From positions 1 to 64,000 of the forward strand of contig NZ_FQXR01000006.1 of NCBI RefSeq assembly GCF_900130025.1: a DNA stretch of 64,000 nt, given 5' to 3'. The stretch's first letter is position 1; each line of letters opens with the position of its first letter. The position numbers and the translations under genes are program-made. Under the pieces are notes generated by a model that was not told where the DNA came from, did not search any database, and saw only the letters and a list, made by a program, of their open reading frames with translations. The stretch comes from Sporanaerobacter acetigenes DSM 13106 (GTDB lineage: Bacteria; Bacillota; Clostridia; Tissierellales; Sporanaerobacteraceae). Of this stretch, positions 6,586 to 17,824 are shown in pieces.

Positions 6586-8697
6586 TTAGACAAGCATGAA
6601 GTCGATAGTTCCCTTTAGCACATCTGCTCCTATTACTTTTATATTTACCATATCTCCAATTCTATATTGTTTTTTGCTCAATTCTCCAATGATATAGTAT
6701 TTTTCTTCATCATAAAAATAATAGTCATCAATCATATTGCTGAAATGTACAAGACCCTCTATGGTATTGTCAAGCTGAACAAACATTCCAAAATGAGTCA
6801 ATGAAGAAACCATACCTTCATACACATTTCCTACTCTTTCTTTCATGTATTCTGCTTTCTTCAAATCCTCTACTGCTCTTTCAGCTTCTTCTGCAATTCT
6901 CTCATTGGTTGATGATATATCTGCTACATAGGCAAGTCTATTTTCCAATACATCCATTTTGTCTGGAGCTAATTTTCCCTTTATGTAGCTCTTTATTATT
7001 CTGTGAATTTGAAGGTCTGGGTATCTTCTTATAGGCGATGTGAAATGACAATAGTACTTAGCTGCCAATCCAAAATGCCCAGCTACTTCACTGCTATATC
7101 TTGCTTTTTTAAGTGATCTCAACATGAGAGTATTTATGAGGCTTTCCTCTTTTTTGCCTTTCATTTTATCCATAAGAGATTGAAGTTCTTTTGGATGAAC
7201 TTCTTGTGAGCCTTTTAGATTGTATCCAAAATTGTGAATAAATTTATTGAATTCATTTATTTTTTCCATATCAGGGTCTTCATGAATTCTATATATAAAT
7301 GGAACTTGAGACCAATACATGTATTCTGCAACTGTCTCATTGCATACAAGCATGAACTCTTCAATCATTCTATTTGCAATTCGCCTTTCTTCTTCTCTTA
7401 TCTCAACAGGAATGCCCTTGTCATCAAGTATTATTCTAGCTTCAGGAAAATCAAAATCTAAACTACCTCTTCTTTCCCTCTTTTCATTCAATATATGACA
7501 TAGCTCTTCCATGAGTTTTAAATCATCATATATGTGAGAATACCTTTCTTTCAACTTTTCATCATCTTTTTCCAACAAATCCGATATGTCATCATATACA
7601 AGCCTTTCCTTACTTTCAATGACGCTCTCTACTATTTCATGATTAACTACTTTACCATTTCTATCAATTTCCATGAAAACAGATAATGTAAGTCTTGGCA
7701 CATTGGGATTCAAACTACAAATTCCGTTGGAAAGCTTTTCAGGCAGCATCGGTATAACTCTATCTAACAAATAAACACTGGTACCTCTTTTTAATGCTTC
7801 CTTATCAATAATGGAATTTTCGTTTACGTAGTAGGATACATCTGCAATATGTACTCCTAATTTAAAATTCCCATTGCCTAATTTTTCTATGGAAACAGCA
7901 TCGTCAAAATCCTTTGCATCTGCACCATCTATAGTAAAAATAGTCATATCCCTTAAATCTACTCTTTTTCCCATTTCCTCATTAGATACGCTGTCCTCTA
8001 GCCTATCTGCCTGATCTAATACCTTGTTTGGAAATTGTTCTGGCAATTTGAATTGTTTGATTACAGAAAGTATATCAGTTCCTTTTTCATCTATATATCC
8101 CAATACCTCAACAATTTTTCCTTCAGGATTTCTTCTTTTTTCAGGCCATCTAGTTATTTCTACTACTACCTTTTGATTGGTCTTAGCTCCATTCATATCT
8201 GCTTTAGATACAAATACATCCATGCTTATTTTGGAATCATCAGGAAGTACAAAACCAAAATTCTTGTTATGTTCAAATGTTCCCACAATAGTCTCATTGG
8301 CTCTTGAAAGTACCCTTAAGATTTCTCCTTCTTCTCTTTTCCCATTTTCTCCTTTTTTCAGTATTCTAGCTATAACTTTGTCTCCATGAAGGGCTCCATT
8401 CATATCTTCTGCAGATATATATATATCTGCCTTTTCTTTGTCATCTGGAATGACAAAGCCATATCCTCTCTCATTACCTTCTAATACTCCAACTACTAAA
8501 TTCATCTTTTCAGGAAGTCCATATAATTCATTTCTAGTCTTAATTATGGCTCCTTCTTTTTCCATACTGTCTAGAATTTTAAAAAAATCTTTCATGTCTT
8601 TGTCATCTATTTCAAAAGATTTAGCCAATTCTTCTCTTGTCATAGGCTTATATAGTTTTTCTTCCATGAACAATACAATGTTTTCTCTAACGCTCAT
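6586..8697 (-). CDS. rnr: Ribonuclease R (3'-5' exoribonuclease)
   Basis: RNase R degrades structured RNA, including rRNA and mRNAs released by trans-translation. The 703-residue protein has an N-terminal winged-helix segment (1-65), two cold-shock/OB folds (about 70-220) and the RNB catalytic domain (about 245-570). The acidic metal-binding motif DGADAKDFDDAV and the conserved HFTSPIRRYPDL are both present. A C-terminal S1 domain (about 620-703) completes it. The long lysine-rich tail of E. coli and B. subtilis RNase R is absent, which makes it shorter than those (about 780-810). The start ATG follows GGTGGAGG. rnr usually stands next to smpB-ssrA; here about 5 kb separates them. Confidence 0.96.
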   Translation of the reverse strand: MSVRENIVLFMEEKLYKPMTREELAKSFEIDDKDMKDFFKILDSMEKEGAIIKTRNELYGLPEKMNLVVGVLEGNERGYGFVIPDDKEKADIYISAEDMNGALHGDKVIARILKKGENGKREEGEILRVLSRANETIVGTFEHNKNFGFVLPDDSKISMDVFVSKADMNGAKTNQKVVVEITRWPEKRRNPEGKIVEVLGYIDEKGTDILSVIKQFKLPEQFPNKVLDQADRLEDSVSNEEMGKRVDLRDMTIFTIDGADAKDFDDAVSIEKLGNGNFKLGVHIADVSYYVNENSIIDKEALKRGTSVYLLDRVIPMLPEKLSNGICSLNPNVPRLTLSVFMEIDRNGKVVNHEIVESVIESKERLVYDDISDLLEKDDEKLKERYSHIYDDLKLMEELCHILNEKRERRGSLDFDFPEARIILDDKGIPVEIREEERRIANRMIEEFMLVCNETVAEYMYWSQVPFIYRIHEDPDMEKINEFNKFIHNFGYNLKGSQEVHPKELQSLMDKMKGKKEESLINTLMLRSLKKARYSSEVAGHFGLAAKYYCHFTSPIRRYPDLQIHRIIKSYIKGKLAPDKMDVLENRLAYVADISSTNERIAEEAERAVEDLKKAEYMKERVGNVYEGMVSSLTHFGMFVQLDNTIEGLVHFSNMIDDYYFYDEEKYYIIGELSKKQYRIGDMVNIKVIGADVLKGTIDFMLV

Positions 8698-8776
8698 AAG
8701 TTTTCCTCCACCTTTTTTATTAGTAGATACATCTATTTATATTTTACCCTGAAGACATATTCTTAACCCTCATCGT

Positions 8777-8816
8777 GAAAAAAATGTAAGATATATAAAA
8801 TATCTTACATTTTTCG
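8777..8816 (-). terminator. Terminator of ddl, overlapping its stop codon
   Basis: AAAAATGTAAGATA...TATCTTACATTTTT forms a stem-loop. The last codons and TAA stop of ddl lie in its upstream arm. Confidence 0.75.
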
Positions 8817-9977
8817 AGCTTTTCCTCCAAATTGCACCTTATTGAAAAGATCTACATCATAGGAATACATGTTTTTATTTTTATCTTCATGCGCTTTAAG
8901 TCCAATATCAATCATCCTATTTACCAATTCTTTGAAAGATATGCCTTTCCCTTCCCACAGATAGTAAGCAATAGAACCTGGCATAGTATTTATTTCATTT
9001 ATATAGACATTGTTTTCTTCATCTAGTAAAAAGTCTATTCTGGCATTTCCTCTTCCATCTATAGAGTGGAAAGCCTTCATTGCTATTTCTTCTATTTCTT
9101 TTGTTTTAGCTTCTCCTATATCAGCAGGAATTCTTCTTCTCTCTCCTTTTGCACCTTTCATATTGCTCTTTACATATTTATCTTCATATGAAAGAAGTTC
9201 ATCAAATCCAAGAGGTTCTTCACATAGAGAAGCCATTAAGTTGTTGTCGTAACCTATAACTGCACAGTTTATTTCTCTTGGATTTTCTACAGCTTTTTCT
9301 ATGATTATCTTTCTATCGTATCTAATAGCTATCTCAATTGCTCTATCCAAACTCTCATTGTCAACAGCTTTTGATATTCCAACACTGGAACCTAAATTTG
9401 CTGGTTTCACAAATAGAGGGTATTTTAGCTTATCTTCTATAATTTTCAATACTTCTTCTTTATGTTCTTCCCATTCTGATCTATAAAACCACATATAATC
9501 AACTACTGGAAGTTCATTTGCTTTAAATACATCTTTCATAAGTATTTTATCCATTCCAACACTAGAAGTAAGTACTCCTCCTCCTACATATGGAATATTC
9601 ATGAGTTCAAACAAGCCTTGTATAGTCCCATCTTCCCCATTTGTTCCATGAAGAGCTGGAAAAATCACATCTATATTTTCTACAATTTTTTTATTGCTAA
9701 AAAGTCCCCCCTTTTCATTTGGATGAGAATAGAAATTGTGATCATCATGAAATGGAGTAAAAACTATTTCTTTTAAATCTTTCAAATTGTTTTCTTTGAA
9801 ATTTTCAAACTTAAATAGACTATCTCCAGTAAGCCATCTTCCTTCCTTATTTATATATATAGGTACTATATCATATTTTTCTTTATCTATATTTTCCATT
9901 ATTTGAATGCCTGTAATGACAGATACTTCGTGTTCAACGCTTCTTCCACCAAATATTACACCAACTCTTTTTTTCAT
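8805..9977 (-). CDS. ddl: D-alanine--D-alanine ligase
   Basis: The enzyme joins two D-alanines for peptidoglycan using ATP. The 390-residue ATP-grasp protein begins with the family motif VGVIFGGRSVEHEVSV. It has HGTNGEDGTIQG near residue 114, the ATP-binding lysine region YPLFVKPANLGSSVGISK, and the metal/active-site segment RIDFLLDE...YINEINTMPG. The C-terminal extension after the NRMIDIGLKAHE region is slightly longer than in E. coli DdlB, as in other DdlA-type enzymes. It is followed closely (23 bp) on the same strand by the upstream gene murF, which uses its product. The start follows GAGGAGGGAATGAA. Confidence 0.95.
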   Translation of the reverse strand: MKKRVGVIFGGRSVEHEVSVITGIQIMENIDKEKYDIVPIYINKEGRWLTGDSLFKFENFKENNLKDLKEIVFTPFHDDHNFYSHPNEKGGLFSNKKIVENIDVIFPALHGTNGEDGTIQGLFELMNIPYVGGGVLTSSVGMDKILMKDVFKANELPVVDYMWFYRSEWEEHKEEVLKIIEDKLKYPLFVKPANLGSSVGISKAVDNESLDRAIEIAIRYDRKIIIEKAVENPREINCAVIGYDNNLMASLCEEPLGFDELLSYEDKYVKSNMKGAKGERRRIPADIGEAKTKEIEEIAMKAFHSIDGRGNARIDFLLDEENNVYINEINTMPGSIAYYLWEGKGISFKELVNRMIDIGLKAHEDKNKNMYSYDVDLFNKVQFGGKARKM

Positions 9978-10000
9978 TTCATTCCCTCCTCAAGAGAAAA

Positions 10001-11638
10001 TTATTCATCATAATTGTCAGGTAAATCATTTTCAAATAATACTACATCTTTAGGCTTAACAATTTTTTGTAACTCTACAGTTGCTTCGTCTAAATTGTCT
10101 ACAACAAATACATTCTCCTCACTATAACCAACTTCCATCAATCCTTCATAAATTGGCTTAGTTCGTTTCCCTCCTACCAATATAGCATAGTCACAAACCT
10201 TTCCTATATTAGTTCCTAATTCTCTATTGGCATCTTCTTCCCTTTCCCCCAATTCAACCATTCCAGGAGTTATAATTATTTTTTTACCTTCTTTAAATTG
10301 ACTCAAAACCTCTAACGCAGCCCTTGCTCCTATTGGATTTGAATTGAAGGCATCATCTATAATTATAATTCCAGTACCTGGGTCTATAATATTTAATCTA
10401 TGAGGTATAGGTTCAACTTTTTCAATGCCTCTTTTTATTTCTTCAAAAGAAAGTCCCAAGGCCTTTCCAACGCTAGCTCCAGCTAGCAAATTGTAAATAT
10501 TGTGCTTACCCAATAATCTTGTTGTACATTTTATCTCATTTCCTTCCTTGTCTTTTAGAGTAAATGTTGAACCAAGTTTGGAAACTTCAATATCTGCAGC
10601 ATAAATATCTAATTCATCTATATTTTCTAATCCATAAAGTATCTTTTCTTTAAAAGTCTTATCTGCTAATTTTTTTATATGTTCATTGTCATAATTAAAA
10701 ATAGCTACTCCATCAGCAGGCAATTCTTCTATAAGTTCATATTTAGTCTTCATTATATTTTCTATATTCTTGAAAGTTTCTAAATGAGCTGGACCTATAG
10801 ATGTTAAAACACCAATACTAGGATTTGTAAGTTTCGCTAATTCCTTTATATCCCCAATATTTCTTGCTCCCATTTCAGCAACAAATACTTCTACATCGTC
10901 ATTTAAGTCACTATTTATGACTTTGCTTATTCCCATAGGAGTATTGAAACTTTCAGGAGTTTTTAAAACATTATATTTTTCATCTAGTATTGTAGCTGTA
11001 ACAAATTTTGTACTAGTCTTTCCAAAGCTTCCTGTTATACCTACAACCTTTAATTTTTCCATGGATTTTACCTTTTCTTGAGCTTTTTCATAATAGTACA
11101 TATTTATCTTTTTCTCAATTGGAGCAACTGATATATTTGCCAATATCATTATTTTAGGTTGAAAATAATCTAAAATAAAAAACATATAAAGTACAATAGG
11201 CAAATAAAACTGTTTATCACTGACTACTCCTTTGTATATCAAAGATACAATCAGTAGTACAAGAAATATTATAATGAAATTTGAAACATAAAGTCTTTTA
11301 GCTCGTGGAGTAAAAACTAATTCTTTTTTTGCTTCTTCCTTTTTAAAATCAGTTGTATACAAGATTGCCACAATAAATATTCCTAAATATCCATAAAATA
11401 AAAATATACTCTTGTTAAATCCAGCAATTATAATATATGCCACTGTCAAAACAGTTAAAAATATCAAACTGTTCTTCAATTTTTTTGTATATACTTTTGA
11501 AGAACTATTCATCCATTTTTTATATTGTTCATTTTTATATCCCTCAAGTTGCATCATATGTAGGAAAAATTTTGACCTGAAAACAACTGCAACAATACAC
11601 AGGGCAATGGAAACAGAAAATAAAATATTTATTTCCAC
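10001..11638 (-). CDS. murF: MurF-type Mur ligase with N-terminal membrane domain
   Basis: MurF adds D-Ala-D-Ala to UDP-MurNAc-tripeptide. Residues from about 190 on form the Mur ligase: ATP loop GITGSFGKTSTK, EMGARNIGDI, the HRLNII..DDAFNSNP region and a C-terminal domain. The first ~185 residues instead carry about five hydrophobic segments (starting near 4, 57, 77, 108 and 148), so the enzyme is probably membrane-bound. Soluble E. coli MurF has about 450 residues. The GTG at 11638 is chosen because GGGAGGTG lies 6 nt upstream; the GTG three codons earlier overlaps that site. It abuts the hydrolase stop codon and precedes ddl, which supplies its substrate, so the three are probably co-transcribed. 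Confidence 0.88.
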   Translation of the reverse strand: MEINILFSVSIALCIVAVVFRSKFFLHMMQLEGYKNEQYKKWMNSSSKVYTKKLKNSLIFLTVLTVAYIIIAGFNKSIFLFYGYLGIFIVAILYTTDFKKEEAKKELVFTPRAKRLYVSNFIIIFLVLLIVSLIYKGVVSDKQFYLPIVLYMFFILDYFQPKIMILANISVAPIEKKINMYYYEKAQEKVKSMEKLKVVGITGSFGKTSTKFVTATILDEKYNVLKTPESFNTPMGISKVINSDLNDDVEVFVAEMGARNIGDIKELAKLTNPSIGVLTSIGPAHLETFKNIENIMKTKYELIEELPADGVAIFNYDNEHIKKLADKTFKEKILYGLENIDELDIYAADIEVSKLGSTFTLKDKEGNEIKCTTRLLGKHNIYNLLAGASVGKALGLSFEEIKRGIEKVEPIPHRLNIIDPGTGIIIIDDAFNSNPIGARAALEVLSQFKEGKKIIITPGMVELGEREEDANRELGTNIGKVCDYAILVGGKRTKPIYEGLMEVGYSEENVFVVDNLDEATVELQKIVKPKDVVLFENDLPDNYDE

Positions 11639-11639
11639 C

Positions 11640-12407
11640 TTATTCACCTCCCAATAAAAAGGTTTCTAATATGATAGAAAATCTGCCAAATGAGTCCAAA
11701 TACGAATAATGTCCCGCACCTTCGAGGACAACTAATCCGCTGTCTCTTATTTCATTTTCCATGATCTTTCCCATATACAATGGTGTTGCCGTATCTTTAT
11801 CTCCCCATATGAGAAGAGTTGAAGCTTCTATTTCCTTCAAAAGTGGCTTTAAATCTTCATTAACTACTTTCACAAGTACTTTTCTCATTATTCCAGAAGA
11901 ATTTTGATAATCGGTGGAGCCAAATTTTTTGTAGAATTTCTCCATTCTTTCTTTTTTGTCTATCCAAAAAAACAATATATTGTATACAGCTCTTAAAATC
12001 TTAAAACTATAAACTTTTATGTAATATTTGGCTCCTCTTTTTGGAATAAGACCGGCACTGTCTATTAAGATCATTTTCTTTACAATATTTTTATACTGAC
12101 TAGATAGTACTATGGATACTCTTCCACCAAAAGAATGACCTATCAAGATGACTTCATCCATATTAAAATTATCTATAAACTTTTTAGCTACCCTTGCATA
12201 GTCATATACCCCAAATACCTCACTAGGTTCTTCACTTTGTCCAAAACCTGGAAAATCTATGGCATATACTCTAAAATTCTTCACAAGTAAATTAAATATA
12301 GGCATCATTGTATCAATATTTGCTCCCCAACCATGAAGAAGCAAAACATTTGGCCCATTGCCTTCAACAATATAATTTATGTCTATACCTTCTATATTAA
12401 CTTTCAT
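11640..12407 (-). CDS. Alpha/beta hydrolase (carboxylesterase-like)
   Basis: A 255-residue alpha/beta-hydrolase fold protein. The oxyanion region LLLHGWGAN is near residue 24, the nucleophile elbow GHSFGG (Ser near 94), the acid in LIWGDKDTATP and the histidine in GAGHYSYLD, so the catalytic triad is complete. No signal peptide is visible, so it is likely cytoplasmic. It resembles esterase YvaK of B. subtilis, which lies in the secG-rnr neighbourhood, but the substrate cannot be read from sequence. It directly precedes murF and ddl. The start ATG follows GAGGAAGG. Confidence 0.8.
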   Translation of the reverse strand: MKVNIEGIDINYIVEGNGPNVLLLHGWGANIDTMMPIFNLLVKNFRVYAIDFPGFGQSEEPSEVFGVYDYARVAKKFIDNFNMDEVILIGHSFGGRVSIVLSSQYKNIVKKMILIDSAGLIPKRGAKYYIKVYSFKILRAVYNILFFWIDKKERMEKFYKKFGSTDYQNSSGIMRKVLVKVVNEDLKPLLKEIEASTLLIWGDKDTATPLYMGKIMENEIRDSGLVVLEGAGHYSYLDSFGRFSIILETFLLGGE

Positions 12408-12553
12408 ACATTACCTTCCTCACTAATTTTAACTTAATCTATATTATTAACTTACTATTTATGATTATAACAAATATTTGTTTTTTATTACATAAGAAAG
12501 ATATTAACTATAAGATTATATCACATATATGCCTTTTTTTATAGTATGTATTG

Positions 12554-12586
12554 AAAAATCCCTCTCAAATTCGAGAGGGATTTTTT
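12554..12586 (-). terminator. Terminator of hppA
   Basis: AAAAATCCCTCTC-aaattc-GAGAGGGATTTTTT, a strong GC stem with T tracts, immediately after hppA. Confidence 0.9.
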
Positions 12587-12591
12587 ATTCA

Positions 12592-14571
12592 TTATATAAA
12601 CAATTGAGCAAATACCAATGATACAATTGTCATAAGCTTAATCAATATGTTTATTGATGGACCTGATGTATCTTTAAATGGATCTCCTACTGTATCTCCA
12701 ACTACAGCTGCTTTATGAGCTGGGCTTCCTTTCCCACCATGGTTTCCTTCTTCTATATATTTCTTAGCATTGTCCCAAGCACCACCTGCATTGGCCATAA
12801 ATATTGCCATAAGAACACCTGTAACTAATGCTCCAGCAAGCAATCCTCCAAGAGCTTCTGGTCCTAGTATAACACCTACCAATATAGGCACTACAACAGC
12901 CAACAATCCTGGTACAATCATTTCTTTTAGTGCAGCTTTTGTACTAATGTCAACACATGTACCATATTCTGGAGTAGCTTTACCTTCCATGATTCCTGGA
13001 ATTGTCTTAAATTGTCTTCTTACTTCTTCAATCATACTAAAAGCAGCTTTTCCTACTGCTTCCATTGTTATTGCTGAGAAAATAAATGGCAACATTCCAC
13101 CTATAAACAACCCAGCTATAACTTTTGGACTAGTCAAATCTATTCCTGACAATCCAACTGCTTGTGTATAAGAAGCAAATAGTGCAAGAGCCGTTAGAGC
13201 AGCTGAACCTATTGCAAATCCCTTACCTACAGCAGCAGTAGTGTTTCCTACTGAATCAAGTTTGTCTGTAATTTTACGTACATCTTCTGGCAAATCACAC
13301 ATTTCAGCAATTCCACCAGCATTGTCAGCGATAGGACCATAAGCATCTACTGCTATTGTCATTCCTGCAGTTGAAAGCATCCCTACAGCTGCTAATGCTA
13401 TCCCATATAATCCTTCTGCTGCATTTGTTGCTCCATTTGAAGCATAAAATGCAACTAATATTCCAATTGCTATAACAATGATTGGTCCTCCTGTAGACAT
13501 CATACCTACAGAAAGTCCACCTATGATATTTGTTGATGCTCCAGTTTCTGATTCATCTGCTATTCTCTTTACAGGTTTATAATCAGCAGATGTATAATAT
13601 TCTGTTATCTTTGCTATTATAATTCCTACTGCAAGACCAGATAGTATTGATACAAATGGTCTATAAGATCCTAACATTGAATTACTCAATATAAATGCAA
13701 ATATGATAGTAATGATTGAACTTACAGCTGTACCTGTATTTAAAGATTTTTGTGGATCTTTATTTCCTCTTACAAAGAAAACACCAATGATTGAAGCAAC
13801 AATACCTACAGATGCAAGTGCTAATGCATAATTAACACCACTATCTCCATAAGCAGCTATTCCAAGAGTGATTGCTGAAATAATTGCACCAACATAGGAT
13901 TCAAATAAATCAGCACCCATTCCAGCTACGTCCCCTACATTGTCTCCAACATTATCTGCGATAACAGCAGGATTTCTTGGGTCATCCTCTGGAATTCCAG
14001 CTTCAACTTTCCCAACTAGGTCAGCTCCAACGTCAGCAGCTTTTGTATAAATTCCACCACCAACACGAGCAAAAAGTGCTATTGATGAAGCGCCAAGTCC
14101 AAATCCAGTTATGATTTCTGGATCCTCAAATATTATGTATAATAAACCTACTCCTAATACTCCAAGGCCTACTACACACATTCCCATAACTGCTCCACCT
14201 GAAAAAGCAACATTTAGAGCTTTGTTCATACCTTCTTCTTTTGCAGCATTGGCAGTTCTTACATTGGCTTTTGTGGCAACTCTCATTCCAAAATAGCCTG
14301 CCAATATAGAAAATATTGCTCCTAATAAGAAACATAATGCCGTTTTTGGACTAATACCAATAGCTAATACTATAAATAGTACAACAATAAAAATTGCTAG
14401 AGATCTGTACTCTCTCTTTAAAAATGCCATAGCACCTTCTTGTATATAAGATGAAATTTCCTTCATCCTATCTGTGCCAGGCGCTACTTTATTGATTGAA
14501 TTTGCCTTATAAAGAGCAAAAAATAGCGCTAGTACGCCAACAATAGGTGCTATTATAATAGCATTGTCCAT
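12592..14571 (-). CDS. hppA: Membrane-bound ion-pumping pyrophosphatase, K+-dependent type
   Basis: Hydrolyses pyrophosphate and uses the energy to move H+ and/or Na+ across the membrane. The 659-residue protein has about 16 hydrophobic helices and the conserved cytoplasmic active-site segments [30 protein letters not shown] and [15 protein letters not shown]. In [15 protein letters not shown] the position after GNTT is Ala, not Lys, which in this family marks the K+-dependent subclass. Whether H+ or Na+ is pumped cannot be settled by eye. It lies 20 bp after secG on the same strand and ends in a strong terminator. Pyrophosphate energy saving fits an amino-acid-fermenting anaerobe. Confidence 0.95.
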   Translation of the reverse strand: MDNAIIIAPIVGVLALFFALYKANSINKVAPGTDRMKEISSYIQEGAMAFLKREYRSLAIFIVVLFIVLAIGISPKTALCFLLGAIFSILAGYFGMRVATKANVRTANAAKEEGMNKALNVAFSGGAVMGMCVVGLGVLGVGLLYIIFEDPEIITGFGLGASSIALFARVGGGIYTKAADVGADLVGKVEAGIPEDDPRNPAVIADNVGDNVGDVAGMGADLFESYVGAIISAITLGIAAYGDSGVNYALALASVGIVASIIGVFFVRGNKDPQKSLNTGTAVSSIITIIFAFILSNSMLGSYRPFVSILSGLAVGIIIAKITEYYTSADYKPVKRIADESETGASTNIIGGLSVGMMSTGGPIIVIAIGILVAFYASNGATNAAEGLYGIALAAVGMLSTAGMTIAVDAYGPIADNAGGIAEMCDLPEDVRKITDKLDSVGNTTAAVGKGFAIGSAALTALALFASYTQAVGLSGIDLTSPKVIAGLFIGGMLPFIFSAITMEAVGKAAFSMIEEVRRQFKTIPGIMEGKATPEYGTCVDISTKAALKEMIVPGLLAVVVPILVGVILGPEALGGLLAGALVTGVLMAIFMANAGGAWDNAKKYIEEGNHGGKGSPAHKAAVVGDTVGDPFKDTSGPSINILIKLMTIVSLVFAQLFI

Positions 14572-14591
14572 TTTATAATACCTCCTTTGTT

Positions 14592-14819
14592 TTATTGTAT
14601 TGCAGCTAATACTATTGCAGAAACCATAAATACAATGGCTGCTATAGTTGTTGCTTTAGCTAGTTTATCTTCATAATTTTTGCTTTTGCTTTTTCCCCAA
14701 ATACTTTCACCTGCACCACCAATAGTTCCAAGTCCTTCTGATTTACTTGGTTGTAGCATGACAGTAAATATCAACACCACACTTGCAAGTAAAACAATTA
14801 TTGAAAATAATGTTTGCAC
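14592..14819 (-). CDS. secG: Protein-export membrane protein SecG
   Basis: SecG is the small third subunit of the SecYEG translocon. The 75-residue product has two hydrophobic helices (about 4-23 and 54-74) joined by the conserved [19 protein letters not shown] loop. The true start is the GTG at 14819, which follows GGAGGTGGAAAA. Longer upstream readings would add 29 residues that cross this site. It lies downstream of the eno terminator and upstream of hppA, so secG-hppA look like one unit. Confidence 0.93.
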   Translation of the reverse strand: MQTLFSIIVLLASVVLIFTVMLQPSKSEGLGTIGGAGESIWGKSKSKNYEDKLAKATTIAAIVFMVSAIVLAAIQ

Positions 14820-14933
14820 TTTTCCACCTCCTGTTCTATATGTAAAAAATATACCTTTCCTATTCATAAACAACAATATTTTAACACAGAGACTATATAA
14901 AATCAATAGAAAATGGTAAAAGGTCTAGAACAT

Positions 14934-14967
14934 AAATAAATAGTAAGGATACCCTTACTATTTATTT
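14934..14967 (-). terminator. Terminator of the glycolytic operon after eno
   Basis: AAATAAATAGTAAGG-AT-ACCCTTACTATTTATTT forms a long A/T-rich stem 10 bp past the eno stop codon. Confidence 0.75.
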
Positions 14968-14976
14968 ATTCCCATT

Positions 14977-16272
<1,296 letters not shown>

Positions 16273-17811
16273 TTATTCCTCCTTCAAAATTAGTGATTGA
16301 CCTGTCATCTCACTTGGAATTTCAATATTCATCATACGAAGTAATGTTGGAGAAATATCTGCAAGTTTTCCCTCTCTCAAATGAACTTTTCCTTCTCCTA
16401 TAATGATACAAGGAACTTTATTTGTTGTATGAGATGTAACAGGATGACCTTCTTCATCAATCATTTTTTCTGCATTTCCATGATCTGCAGTAATCATAAG
16501 TTTTCCATTTCTATTTAAAATTTCTTCTACTATTTCTCCTATGCAAGTATCTATAGTCTCTACAGCTTTTATGGTAGCTTCTAAATCACCTGTATGCCCT
16601 ACCATATCAGGATTTGCAAAATTTAAAATGATAAGATCATATTCATCCATTTTAATTCTATTTATAACTTCATTTTTTACTTCAATAGCACTCATCTCTG
16701 GCTGCATGTCATAAGTAGCTACTTTAGGAGACGGAATGAGAACTCTATCTTCATTTGCATTTGGCTCTTCTACTCCTCCATTAAAGAAGAAAGTCACATG
16801 AGCATATTTTTCAGTCTCTGCAATTCTTAGCTGTTTCATTCCAAGTTTGCTTACATATTCACCTAATGTATTTTTATATTTTTCTGGTTTATATGCTATG
16901 TGGACATTTTCAATAGTCTTATCATATTGAGTCATTGTAACATAAAAAGTTTCAACTTTCTTTTGTCTTTCAAATCCTTCAAATTTTTCATCAACTATAG
17001 CTCTAGTTATTTCTCTGGCTCTATCAGGTCTAAAATTGAAAAATATAATAGAATCTCCATCTTCAATAGTTGCTACAGGCTTTTCATCTTTATAAATAAC
17101 TGTTGGCACTACGAACTCATCTGTAACATCTTCTGCATAGGATTTTTCAATGGCTTCTACAGCACCTACTTCTTTTTTACCGTTCCCTAACACCATAGCA
17201 TCATAGGCAAGTTTCACTCTTTCCCATCTCTTGTCCCTATCCATAGCATAGTATCTACCTGATACTGTAGCAATTTTCCCTACGCCTATTTCATTTATCT
17301 TTTTCTCTAGTTCTTCAATATAGTTTTTGCCACTTGTCGGAGATACATCTCTTCCATCTAGAAAAGCATGAATACACACATTTTCAATGCCTTCCTTTTT
17401 GAATAACTCTAATAGTGCATAAAGATGGGTATTGTGGCTATGTACACCACCGTCAGATACCAAACCCATTACATGAATCTTGCTATTATTTGCTTTTGCG
17501 CTTTCTATAGCTTGTAAGAATTCTTCTTTATGAAAAAAATCTCCATCTTCAATAGATTTAGTTATCCTGGTTAATTCTTGGTATACAATTCTTCCTGCTC
17601 CAATATTTAAATGGCCTACTTCTGAATTTCCCATTTGCCCATCTGGCAATCCTACAGAAAGTCCACTGGGACTTAATTTTGTATTGGGATATTCTTTTAA
17701 AAGTCTATCATAATTAGGTGTTTTTGCAAGTTTAATTGCATTTCCTTCTTTTTTCTCTTCCAATCCCCAGCCATCTAATATCATGAGCATTACTGGTTTT
17801 TTATTGTGCAT
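16273..17811 (-). CDS. gpmI: 2,3-bisphosphoglycerate-independent phosphoglycerate mutase
   Basis: Interconverts 3- and 2-phosphoglycerate through a phosphoserine intermediate with Mn2+. The 512-residue alkaline-phosphatase-fold protein has LMILDGWG (metal Asp) at the start, the phosphoserine motif MGNSEVGHLNIGAGR (Ser near 62), DGRDVSPTSG, GRYYAMDRDKRW, NFANPDMVGHTG and TADHGNAEKM with ligand His/Asp. It lies 13 bp after tpiA and 3 bp before eno. The start ATG follows GGAGGC. Confidence 0.97.
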   Translation of the reverse strand: MHNKKPVMLMILDGWGLEEKKEGNAIKLAKTPNYDRLLKEYPNTKLSPSGLSVGLPDGQMGNSEVGHLNIGAGRIVYQELTRITKSIEDGDFFHKEEFLQAIESAKANNSKIHVMGLVSDGGVHSHNTHLYALLELFKKEGIENVCIHAFLDGRDVSPTSGKNYIEELEKKINEIGVGKIATVSGRYYAMDRDKRWERVKLAYDAMVLGNGKKEVGAVEAIEKSYAEDVTDEFVVPTVIYKDEKPVATIEDGDSIIFFNFRPDRAREITRAIVDEKFEGFERQKKVETFYVTMTQYDKTIENVHIAYKPEKYKNTLGEYVSKLGMKQLRIAETEKYAHVTFFFNGGVEEPNANEDRVLIPSPKVATYDMQPEMSAIEVKNEVINRIKMDEYDLIILNFANPDMVGHTGDLEATIKAVETIDTCIGEIVEEILNRNGKLMITADHGNAEKMIDEEGHPVTSHTTNKVPCIIIGEGKVHLREGKLADISPTLLRMMNIEIPSEMTGQSLILKEE

Positions 17812-17824
17812 AATAAAGCCTCCA

